From Oscillospiraceae bacterium (lineage in GTDB: Bacteria > Bacillota > Clostridia > Oscillospirales > Ruminococcaceae): 19,118 bases of DNA. Positions within the stretch are counted from its first letter, which is position 1. The number at the start of each line of letters is the position of its first letter. The stretch spans positions 1-19,118 of the forward strand of contig JAEDGE010000021.1 in NCBI GenBank assembly GCA_016297675.1, read 5' to 3'. Positions 9,197 to 15,281 of the stretch are shown here, in pieces. Under the pieces are notes generated by a model. The model did no database searches and was not told the DNA's origin. It saw only the letters and a program-made list of their open reading frames with translations. The position numbers and the translations under genes are program-made.

Positions 9197-10102
9197 GTGG
9201 CTGTTCCCAAATATTATGAATTTTTTCAACCAATTATACAGTGCTTAAAGGATGGAAACTCTCATAGTATGAGAGAATTAAGAGATTTTTGTTGTAAATT
9301 TTACAATTTAACAGAACAGGATTTACAATTAACCACACCAAATGGAAAGCAGAATTTGTTTTATGATAGAGTATCGTGGGCAAAAACGTATCTAAAAAAA
9401 GCGGGTTTAATTGAAAGTACATCTCGTGCACAATATTGTTTAACAAATGCAGGAAAAGAAGCGATTGCGGATGGTATACAGAATATTACGTTATCATATC
9501 TAAAAAAATATGAATCATTTCGTGTTTTTATTGGGATGGATAATGCAAATAAAGAAAATAGGACTTTAAGGGAAGAAAAAGCAGCAGAAAGTCCAAAAGA
9601 AATCATAGAATCTTCTGTAAAGCAAATTAACCAATCATTATCAGATAATCTTATGCAAGAAGTTCTGAAAATGGAATGGTATAATTTTGAAAAGCTTGTT
9701 GTGTTGCTTTTGAAAAAAATGGGATATGGAGAACCTACCACCACACAAAAGACAGGTGATGGTGGAATTGATGGATTAGTCAAAGCAGATAAATTTGGAT
9801 TTGATACAATTTATGTGCAAGCAAAGCAATGGAAACCAGAATCTACAGTTAGTAGACCAGAAATACAAAGATTTTTGGGTGCATTGGCTGGACAAGGTGC
9901 ATCCAAAGGACTTTTTATCACTACTGCTAAATTTTCTAATGAAGCTGTTCAGTTTGCACAGCGACACTTACAACAAAAAATTGTTTTGGTAGATGGAGAA
10001 GCTTTGACCGCCCTTATGATAGAATATAATCTTGGTGTTTCCATAGAAACAACATACGAAATAAAGCGTATGGATTATGATTTCTTTAATGAGGATTTCT
10101 AA
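9197..10102 (+). CDS. mrr: Mrr-family type IV restriction endonuclease, inserted in the his operon
   Basis: Mrr enzymes are stand-alone type IV restriction nucleases that cut modified (methylated) DNA. The 301 residues match the family length. Residues about 1-90 form the winged-helix Mrr_N domain (MRELRD, FYDRVSWAKTYLKKAGLIES). A charged linker follows (about 100-150), then the Mrr catalytic domain (about 155-280) of the PD-(D/E)xK class. Visible in it are GDGGIDG (Asp192), VQAK (Gln208, Lys210), GALAGQGASKGLFITT and VLVDGEALTALMI. The GTG start immediately follows the hisD stop and uses GGAGG (9184-9188) inside hisD. Base composition differs sharply from its neighbours: 18/60 G+C in 9241-9300 and 16/60 in 9661-9720, against 32/60 in 8941-9000 (hisD) and 30/60 in 10261-10320 (hisB). 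This suggests horizontal acquisition. It appears intact. The modification it recognises is unknown, and no partner methyltransferase is nearby. Confidence 0.9.
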   Translation: MAVPKYYEFFQPIIQCLKDGNSHSMRELRDFCCKFYNLTEQDLQLTTPNGKQNLFYDRVSWAKTYLKKAGLIESTSRAQYCLTNAGKEAIADGIQNITLSYLKKYESFRVFIGMDNANKENRTLREEKAAESPKEIIESSVKQINQSLSDNLMQEVLKMEWYNFEKLVVLLLKKMGYGEPTTTQKTGDGGIDGLVKADKFGFDTIYVQAKQWKPESTVSRPEIQRFLGALAGQGASKGLFITTAKFSNEAVQFAQRHLQQKIVLVDGEALTALMIEYNLGVSIETTYEIKRMDYDFFNEDF

Positions 10103-10114
10103 TAAAGACCTTTA

Positions 10115-10144
10115 AAATAAATGACGAGAAATTGTCGTTTATTT
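10115..10144 (+). terminator. AT-rich hairpin after mrr, possible weak terminator inside the his operon
   Basis: Arms AAATAAATGAC (10115-10125) and GTCGTTTATTT (10134-10144) can form an 11-pair stem with one G-U pair and an 8-base loop. It is followed only by GATTTT, so termination would be inefficient. It lies between the mrr stop and the hisB ribosome binding site (AGGAGGT, 10158-10164). It may have arrived with mrr as its terminator, or be neutral. I see no convincing promoter between it and hisB. Confidence 0.5.
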
Positions 10145-10169
10145 GATTTTGCATAACAGGAGGTGCAAT

Positions 10170-10751
10170 ATGCGAGAAGCCGTGATAGAGCGTAATACAA
10201 AAGAAACACAAATTCAGATAAAAGTGATACTGGATGGAAAGGGCGTTGCCGAGATTCACACTGGCATTGGCTTTTTCGACCATATGCTGACTGCCCTTGC
10301 TGTACATAGTGGCATCAGCATGTATATTCAAGTTGCCGGAGATTTGCATGTGGACGGACATCACACAGTAGAAGATACAGGAATTGTACTGGGAAAAGCA
10401 ATTGGAGAAGCCTTAGGCGACAAGTCCGGTATCACTCGTTACGGAAGTGCCTACATTCCAATGGATGAAGCCCTTGCCTTTTGCAGTCTGGACATCAGCA
10501 ACCGTCCGTTTCTGGTTTTTCAGGGAACGTTTACGAATGCGATGATTGGACAATATGATACCTGTCTGACAGAAGAGTTTTTCCGTGCCTTTGCCTTTCA
10601 GGCTGGCATTACGCTGCATATTCATATGATGTATGGCACGAATGACCACCACAAATGCGAGGCTGCCTTTAAAGCAGTGGCACATGCATTAAAAATTGCC
10701 ATTGAGCCGACTAAAAGCGGACAAACACTTTCTACGAAAGGGGTTTTATAA
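10170..10751 (+). CDS. hisB: Imidazoleglycerol-phosphate dehydratase (HisB, monofunctional)
   Basis: HisB dehydrates imidazole glycerol phosphate to imidazole acetol phosphate with a di-manganese centre. The 193-residue product has only the dehydratase domain. The N-terminal histidinol-phosphatase domain of the enterobacterial fusion is absent. Metal-binding motifs are GFFDHMLTALAVH, DLHVDGHHTVEDTG and HMMYGTNDHHKCEAAFK, and the protein ends in the usual TKGVL. I chose the ATG at 10170 because AGGAGGT sits 5 bases upstream. An in-frame ATG at 10143 falls inside the hairpin region and lacks a ribosome binding site. It resumes the his operon after mrr, and hisH follows with no gap. Confidence 0.97.
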   Translation: MREAVIERNTKETQIQIKVILDGKGVAEIHTGIGFFDHMLTALAVHSGISMYIQVAGDLHVDGHHTVEDTGIVLGKAIGEALGDKSGITRYGSAYIPMDEALAFCSLDISNRPFLVFQGTFTNAMIGQYDTCLTEEFFRAFAFQAGITLHIHMMYGTNDHHKCEAAFKAVAHALKIAIEPTKSGQTLSTKGVL

Positions 10752-11357
10752 ATGATTGCCATTGTAGACTATGGTGCAGGCAACATTTTCAGTGTCAAGA
10801 ATGCACTGGACTATCTGGGCATGGAAAGCCAGTTGACGGATGATGCCCATGCTATTCAGACAGCAGATGCCATCATTCTGCCGGGTGTGGGGGCATTTCC
10901 CAGTGCCATGCAAATGCTGCGGGAACGAAACCTAGTGGATGTTCTGCAAACAGAGGCAAAAAAGAAGCCATTTCTGGGCATTTGTCTTGGGATGCAGTTG
11001 ATTTTTGAAAAAGGCTACGAATTTGAAGCATGTGACGGATTGGGACTGATTCCGGGAACGGTGGAAAAAATACCAGCAACCGATCTGATCATTCCACACA
11101 TGGGATGGAATAAACTGGAGTATGGAATAGACTGTCCGCTGCTGAAAAATCTGCCGGAGGAAGCATATGTATATTTTGTACACTCCTATCAGGCATTTGT
11201 TTCTTCGGAGTATCTGGCTGCCTATGTGACTTACGGCGGACAGATTCCGGCAATGGTTTATGATGGAAAGACCGTTTTCGGTGCACAGTTTCATCCGGAA
11301 AAGAGTGGAGAAACTGGATTGCAGATTCTGCGGAATTTTGGAGGGCTGTTGAAATGA
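10752..11357 (+). CDS. hisH: Imidazole glycerol phosphate synthase, glutaminase subunit HisH
   Basis: HisH is the class I glutamine amidotransferase that releases ammonia and passes it to HisF. The 201-residue product shows the nucleophile elbow FLGICLGMQ (Cys78) and the catalytic His181 and Glu183 in QFHPEKSG. The oxyanion region near residue 50 reads LPGVGAFPSAM, as in the family. The ATG immediately follows the hisB stop; the purine-rich AAAGGGG upstream can act as its ribosome binding site. It overlaps hisA by ATGA (11354-11357). Confidence 0.97.
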   Translation: MIAIVDYGAGNIFSVKNALDYLGMESQLTDDAHAIQTADAIILPGVGAFPSAMQMLRERNLVDVLQTEAKKKPFLGICLGMQLIFEKGYEFEACDGLGLIPGTVEKIPATDLIIPHMGWNKLEYGIDCPLLKNLPEEAYVYFVHSYQAFVSSEYLAAYVTYGGQIPAMVYDGKTVFGAQFHPEKSGETGLQILRNFGGLLK

Positions 11358-12082
11358 TCATTTTACCTGCAATTGATATTCAGGATGGAACGTGTGTCCG
11401 ATTGGTAAAGGGGGATTTTTCCACTTCTCATAAAGTCGCAGAAGATTACCGGAAAACCGCATCGGATTTTGTGAATGCCGGAGCGGCTTGGATTCACATG
11501 GTCGATTTGGATGGTGCCAGAGCTGGAAAGCCGATGAATGCGGATTTATTTTTGGATGTTGCAAAACATACAACGCTCAAGGTGGAACTGGGCGGGGGGA
11601 TCCGCAGTCTGGATACGGTAGAAACCTATTTGCAGGGTGGAATTTCTCGTGTGATTCTCGGTTCTATCGCTTTGAAAAATCCGCAGATCGTCAAGGAAGC
11701 GGTTGCAGAATATGGTGATCGGATTGCTGTCGGTATTGACGCCAAAAATGGTATGGTTGCTGTAGAAGGTTGGCTGGACAGTTCTTCTGTAGACTATCTT
11801 TCTCTTGCCAGAGAGATGGCATCCGTTGGTGTAAAATATATCATTTACACGGATATTTCCAGAGATGGTACACTGTCCGGTGTCAATACAGAACAGTTGC
11901 AGCAGATTCACAATGCAGTTGGGACAAGCTGCAATATCATTGCAAGTGGTGGTGTACATACCATTGCAGATATTCAGGCGTGCAAACAGATGGGGCTGTA
12001 CGGAACAATCTGTGGAAAGTCGCTGTATCAGGGAACATTGCGGTTAGAAGAAGCGATTGCTTGTGCCGGTACACAGCAATAA
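11354..12082 (+). CDS. hisA: ProFAR isomerase (phosphoribosylformimino-5-aminoimidazole carboxamide ribotide isomerase, HisA)
   Basis: HisA opens the ribose of ProFAR by an Amadori rearrangement to PRFAR, the substrate of HisF/HisH. The 242-residue single-domain TIM barrel begins MIILPAIDIQDG with catalytic Asp8. The second catalytic Asp129 is in VGIDAKNG, and phosphate-binding half-barrel motifs appear as VELGGGIRS and ASGGVHTIAD. The stretch YTDISRDGTLSGVN is typical for HisA and separates it from the related HisF. GGAGGG (11340-11345) precedes the ATG, which overlaps the hisH stop. Confidence 0.97.
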   Translation: MIILPAIDIQDGTCVRLVKGDFSTSHKVAEDYRKTASDFVNAGAAWIHMVDLDGARAGKPMNADLFLDVAKHTTLKVELGGGIRSLDTVETYLQGGISRVILGSIALKNPQIVKEAVAEYGDRIAVGIDAKNGMVAVEGWLDSSSVDYLSLAREMASVGVKYIIYTDISRDGTLSGVNTEQLQQIHNAVGTSCNIIASGGVHTIADIQACKQMGLYGTICGKSLYQGTLRLEEAIACAGTQQ

Positions 12083-12100
12083 GAATGGAGGTTGCAGGAT

Positions 12101-12856
12101 ATGCTGGCGAAGAGAATTATTCCCTGTCTGGATGTACGGGATGGAAAAGTAGTAAAAGGTGTCAAATTTGAAGGCGTTCGGGATGTCGGGGATCCGGTTG
12201 CATTGGCACAGGTCTATAATGCACAGGGTGCCGATGAGATTGTGTTTTATGATATTACTGCCTCTTATGAGAAAAGAGGCGTGATTCTGGATGTTGTACG
12301 GGAAGCTGCAAAGAAGATTTTTGTGCCGCTGACGGTTGGCGGTGGAATTAAGAGCATCGATGATTTTCGGGAAACGTTGCGTGCCGGTGCGGACAAGGTT
12401 TCTGTAAATTCGCAGGCAGTGCAGAATCCGGCTTTGATTCGGGAAGCAGCTGATATTTTTGGCAGTCAGTGTGTATGTATTGGGATTGATGCAAAAAAAA
12501 TTGCAGAAAACAAGTGGACGGTTTTCATCAATGGCGGCAGGGTGGATATGCATCTGGATTTAATCGACTGGGTGAAGCAGTGCGAACAGTTGGGAGCAGG
12601 GGAGATTTGCCTGAACTCCATTGATGCAGACGGCACAAAGGAAGGCTTTGACCTACCGATGTTGAAGGCAGTCTGCGGTGCCGTTTCGATTCCGGTCATT
12701 GCCAGCGGCGGAGCCGGCAAGCTGCCGGATTTTGCAGAAGCCTTTTTGGAAACTGGTTGTTCTGCGGCATTGGCAGCATCTCTGTTTCATTTCGGAGAAT
12801 TGACTGTACAGGATGTCAAAGTAGACTGCCGGAAGAAAGGCATTTTGATGCGGTGA
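12101..12856 (+). CDS. hisF: Imidazole glycerol phosphate synthase, cyclase subunit HisF
   Basis: HisF uses ammonia from HisH to convert PRFAR to imidazole glycerol phosphate and AICAR, which feeds purine synthesis. The 251-residue TIM barrel begins MLAKRIIPCLDVRDG, with catalytic Asp11 and Asp130 (GIDAKK) at the standard family positions. LTVGGGIKS and SIDADGTKEGFD are also typical. I chose the ATG at 12101, 9 bases after GGAGG (12087-12091). A TTG at 12092 is in frame but directly abuts that Shine-Dalgarno and would add three residues not normally present. It lies 18 bases after hisA. Confidence 0.97.
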   Translation: MLAKRIIPCLDVRDGKVVKGVKFEGVRDVGDPVALAQVYNAQGADEIVFYDITASYEKRGVILDVVREAAKKIFVPLTVGGGIKSIDDFRETLRAGADKVSVNSQAVQNPALIREAADIFGSQCVCIGIDAKKIAENKWTVFINGGRVDMHLDLIDWVKQCEQLGAGEICLNSIDADGTKEGFDLPMLKAVCGAVSIPVIASGGAGKLPDFAEAFLETGCSAALAASLFHFGELTVQDVKVDCRKKGILMR

Positions 12857-12860
12857 TACG

Positions 12861-13235
12861 ATGCGGATATTTTGTATCCTGATGCTGTTTGTGATACCCA
12901 TTATCATGGCATTTGCAGGCTGGATGATGCAGGCACACCCGTCGAAGAACATCAATGGTTTGATTGGTTACCGCACAAAACGTTCTATGAGAAACATGGA
13001 AACTTGGAGATTTGCACATGCCTATTGCGGACGGCTCTGGAAAATTTATGGCATTGTGATGTTCTGCATTTCTGTTGTACTTTCTGTATTCTTTCTTTTT
13101 ATGAAAGTAGAAACAGATATCGTTCTAATGGGCGTTGTGGTTTGCTTGCAGTCTTTGATTTTGATCATTCCCATTCTTTTTACAGAACGAGCCTTGCAGC
13201 AGCAGTTTGATGAAAATGGAAATCAAAAGAAATGA
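12861..13235 (+). CDS. SdpI/YhfL-family small membrane protein in the his operon
   Basis: The 124-residue product has three predicted membrane helices (about residues 3-23, 60-81 and 87-110). The cytosolic-type motif INGLIGYRTKRSM (31-43) followed by ETWRFAH (47-53) is the signature of the SdpI/YhfL family. In Bacillus, SdpI is the immunity and signalling protein for the toxin SdpC; most other family members have no known job. The gene begins 4 bases after the hisF stop, with only a weak GGTGA as ribosome binding site. This suggests translation coupled to hisF. It ends 10 bases before hisI, so it is tightly embedded. No toxin-like gene is visible nearby, so an immunity role is not supported here. 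A link to histidine transport or sensing would be speculation. Confidence 0.8.
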   Translation: MRIFCILMLFVIPIIMAFAGWMMQAHPSKNINGLIGYRTKRSMRNMETWRFAHAYCGRLWKIYGIVMFCISVVLSVFFLFMKVETDIVLMGVVVCLQSLILIIPILFTERALQQQFDENGNQKK

Positions 13236-13245
13236 GGAAATCAAC

Positions 13246-13590
13246 ATGTTAAAAATTGACCCGAACCATTTGGAGCAATATTTTGAAAAGGGCGAGCTGA
13301 TACCAGCGATTGTCTACGAGTACAACACAAAAACGGTATTGATGTTAGCCTATATGAATCAGGAGAGTCTGAAAAAGACACTGGAAACCGGATATACTTG
13401 GTTTTGGAGTCGTTCTCGTCAGGAACTCTGGAACAAAGGTGCGACCTCTGGACACTTGCAGAAGGTCATTAGTATGTATAGTGACTGTGACAACGATACC
13501 TTGCTCATCAATGTGGAGCAAACGGGCGTTGCTTGTCATACTGGCTCCTATAGTTGTTTCTTTCGGGAGATGTACAACACGGAAGCATAA
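13246..13590 (+). CDS. hisI: Phosphoribosyl-AMP cyclohydrolase (HisI, without HisE domain)
   Basis: HisI opens the adenine ring of phosphoribosyl-AMP, step three of the pathway. The 114-residue product is the cyclohydrolase domain only. The metal-binding DCDNDTLL (Asp80, Cys81, Asp82, Asp84) and ACHTGSYSCF (Cys97, Cys104) are complete, and WFWSRSRQELWNKGATSGH is the usual substrate-binding stretch. The HisE pyrophosphohydrolase domain is not fused and no hisE follows. I chose the ATG at 13246 with GAGG at 13234-13237. An in-frame ATG at 13207 lies inside the preceding gene and adds 13 atypical residues. It is the last recognisable his gene. No clear terminator follows it. Confidence 0.96.
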   Translation: MLKIDPNHLEQYFEKGELIPAIVYEYNTKTVLMLAYMNQESLKKTLETGYTWFWSRSRQELWNKGATSGHLQKVISMYSDCDNDTLLINVEQTGVACHTGSYSCFFREMYNTEA

Positions 13591-13690
13591 AGATTTTGCT
13601 TGCAGCAGTCACAAAATAGGAACCCTCTGAATAGACTGTAGAGAAGCAGCACCGTTCTGCTTTGACTATGTTTCCATAGGAGGAGTTTCT

Positions 13691-14476
13691 ATGAGTAAAT
13701 TTCATCCAATGCCGGACACCTGTCCAGATGCGGTACCAATCAAAGTGGATCGTGTCTTTGATAGTTGCAGCGATCGGGATTGTCTGTCCAATGTGCAAGT
13801 TTTATTGGATTGCGGAGAATTGTCACCGCATGTGACGTTGGTGAAAAGCCGTTGTGTAAAAGTCTCTGATATCTGCATGAACATCGAGCCAGTTCCGTTT
13901 AATCGTGGTTTTTTCTCCATTGACTTGACGTATACATTTCGGGTAGAGCTGATGGCGTATGAACGAGCCTGCGGCAGTCCGACACTGTTGACGGGAACGG
14001 CATATGCCGGAAAAAATGTGATTCTCTATGGCGGTGAAAGCAGCAGCAAAACATTCTTCAGTACTGGAAAACCACACAAAAAGGAGGAAGACTGCTGCGA
14101 AAGCATCAACCTGCCGACTGCTGCGGTACAGGTTGTAGAGCCAATTGCATTGGAAACCAGAGTAGGCATGGTTTGTCCGTCATCACCGGAGGGCAGCAGT
14201 GCAGTACCCATCCGTACCGTCATCATGACACTGGGATTATTTTCTGTTGTAGAATTATTCCGTCCTGTTACCATTTTAGTGCCGACTTATGAATATACGA
14301 TTCCCACAAAGGAGTGTCGTGCCGATACGGAATCTCCCTGTGCTGTGTTTGATAAAATTCGGTTTCCAGCAGAAGAATTTTCACCGGGTTCTGTCAATGG
14401 CATAGGAGATGCATTTTCTTCTGACTGCGTCTGTGGTACACCTGACAATACAGAAGAAGAGGAAAAACCGCTGTAA
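13691..14476 (+). CDS. Conserved cysteine-rich hypothetical protein, 261 residues
   Basis: I do not recognise a named family. The product has 14 cysteines in 261 residues, including a Cys-Cys pair and CVC near the end. There is no signal peptide and no convincing membrane helix. The N-terminal part VDRVFDSCSDRDCLSNVQV (20-38) and the EPVPFNRGFFSIDLTYTFRV stretch (66-85) look conserved rather than random; the latter predicts amphipathic beta strands. The C-terminus is acidic (TEEEEKPL). AGGAGG (13677-13682) gives a strong start. The gene sits alone between hisI and a strong terminator, followed by a sporulation gene. Proteins with a DSCSDRDC-like motif are, as far as I recall, common as hypothetical proteins in spore-forming Clostridia. 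A spore-coat or cortex role is an inference from composition and neighbour only. Confidence 0.8.
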   Translation: MSKFHPMPDTCPDAVPIKVDRVFDSCSDRDCLSNVQVLLDCGELSPHVTLVKSRCVKVSDICMNIEPVPFNRGFFSIDLTYTFRVELMAYERACGSPTLLTGTAYAGKNVILYGGESSSKTFFSTGKPHKKEEDCCESINLPTAAVQVVEPIALETRVGMVCPSSPEGSSAVPIRTVIMTLGLFSVVELFRPVTILVPTYEYTIPTKECRADTESPCAVFDKIRFPAEEFSPGSVNGIGDAFSSDCVCGTPDNTEEEEKPL

Positions 14477-14505
14477 CGCAGTATTTGTATGATTTGTTTT
14501 TCGTT

Positions 14506-14530
14506 GGGCGGCTCATAAGCCGCCCTTTTT
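14506..14530 (+). terminator. Strong rho-independent terminator
   Basis: Perfect 8-base arms GGGCGGCT (14506-14513) and AGCCGCCC (14518-14525) with a CATA loop are followed directly by TTTTT (14526-14530). It lies 29 bases after the stop of the cysteine-rich gene. It ends that transcript, and perhaps read-through from the his operon, just before the yunB-like gene. Confidence 0.92.
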
Positions 14531-14547
14531 ATATGAGGAGCAAGGCA

Positions 14548-15192
14548 TTGAGAAGACAAACCGCCAAAATGCAGAAAAGGCAGATCACTATTTTTTTATG
14601 GAGCATTTTGATTGTGACCGGAATTCTATTTGGTCTGGTAAAGCTGGATCGTTGGATTCGTCCGGATGTATTGGCAGTCTGTGCACAAGAGTGCCGTTCT
14701 GCTGCCTCTGTGCAGATTGGAGAAAGCGTGCACACGGTATTGCAGGAAAACGGGGATACGTATTCTGATTTTGCAGTCTTGCTCTATGATACGAACGGCA
14801 ATGTCACAGCGGTAGAAACGCTGACCACACACATCAATCAAATACAGGCACAACTGCTGACACAGATTAACAAAGACTTGCAGTCCGCCAGAGAGGAAAC
14901 CTTTCCGGTTTCTCTTGGCACAGCAACAGGTGTGTGGCTGTTTGCTGGAAAAGGGCCGACCCTTCAGATGAAAATGCTGCCGATTGGGGCAGCAGATGTC
15001 AAACTGGTCAGTCAGCTGGAATCTGCCGGAATTAATCAGACGTGCCACACCATTCGGGTAGAGGTCACTGTAACGCTACAGGCAGCCGCTCCTTTTTACC
15101 GCACCACGACAACTGCACAATTTTCCTATCTTTTAACAGAAACGATTCTGGTGGGGAATGTACCGGAGTCCTATGTAGTATTTGGTGAATAA
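14548..15192 (+). CDS. yunB: Sporulation protein YunB-like
   Basis: The product has one N-terminal membrane anchor (about residues 12-32, ITIFLWSILIVTGILFGLV) and an extracytoplasmic domain. The C-terminal half shows YunB family features: VSLGTATGVWLFAGKGP, ESAGINQTCHTIRVEVTVTL, and TETILVGNVPESYVV at the end. In Bacillus subtilis YunB is a mother-cell sporulation protein whose loss affects spores; its biochemical role is not established. I prefer the TTG at 14548 (214 residues) because GAGGAG (14535-14540) lies 7 bases upstream. The ATG at 14533 has no ribosome binding site and sits just after the T-tract of the terminator. I see no clear sigma-A promoter; a sporulation sigma-factor promoter would overlap the terminator region. 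Confidence 0.8.
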   Translation: MRRQTAKMQKRQITIFLWSILIVTGILFGLVKLDRWIRPDVLAVCAQECRSAASVQIGESVHTVLQENGDTYSDFAVLLYDTNGNVTAVETLTTHINQIQAQLLTQINKDLQSAREETFPVSLGTATGVWLFAGKGPTLQMKMLPIGAADVKLVSQLESAGINQTCHTIRVEVTVTLQAAAPFYRTTTTAQFSYLLTETILVGNVPESYVVFGE

Positions 15193-15236
15193 ATCCTGAA
15201 AAAATCATGAAAGCAGTGGTTCTTTGGAAAGAAATG

Positions 15237-15245
15237 TGGTATAAT
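15237..15245 (+). promoter_or_regulatory. Extended -10 promoter of ligA
   Basis: TGGTATAAT (15237-15245) is a perfect -10 hexamer with the TG extension. No good -35 is seen 16-18 bases upstream (TGGTTC at 15217-15222 is weak), which fits an extended -10 promoter. The predicted start is near 15252, giving a leader of about 30 bases to the ligA ATG. It lies 45 bases after the yunB stop. Confidence 0.7.
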
Positions 15246-15281
15246 AGGGGACGGAATATACAGATGGAGGAAATAAAAAAT

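Noticed and set aside
9180..10170. Insertion sequence or phage remnant around the mrr-like gene
   Set aside because: I found no terminal inverted repeats, flanking direct repeats, integrase or transposase fragment. Only the base composition suggests transfer.
12092..12100. TTG start for hisF nine bases upstream of the ATG
   Set aside because: It directly abuts the Shine-Dalgarno sequence, and HisF homologues begin at MLAKRIIPCLDV.
13593..13617. ATTTTG/CAAAAT inverted repeat after hisI as an operon terminator
   Set aside because: The arms have only 6 A/T-rich pairs with a 13-base loop and no T-run.
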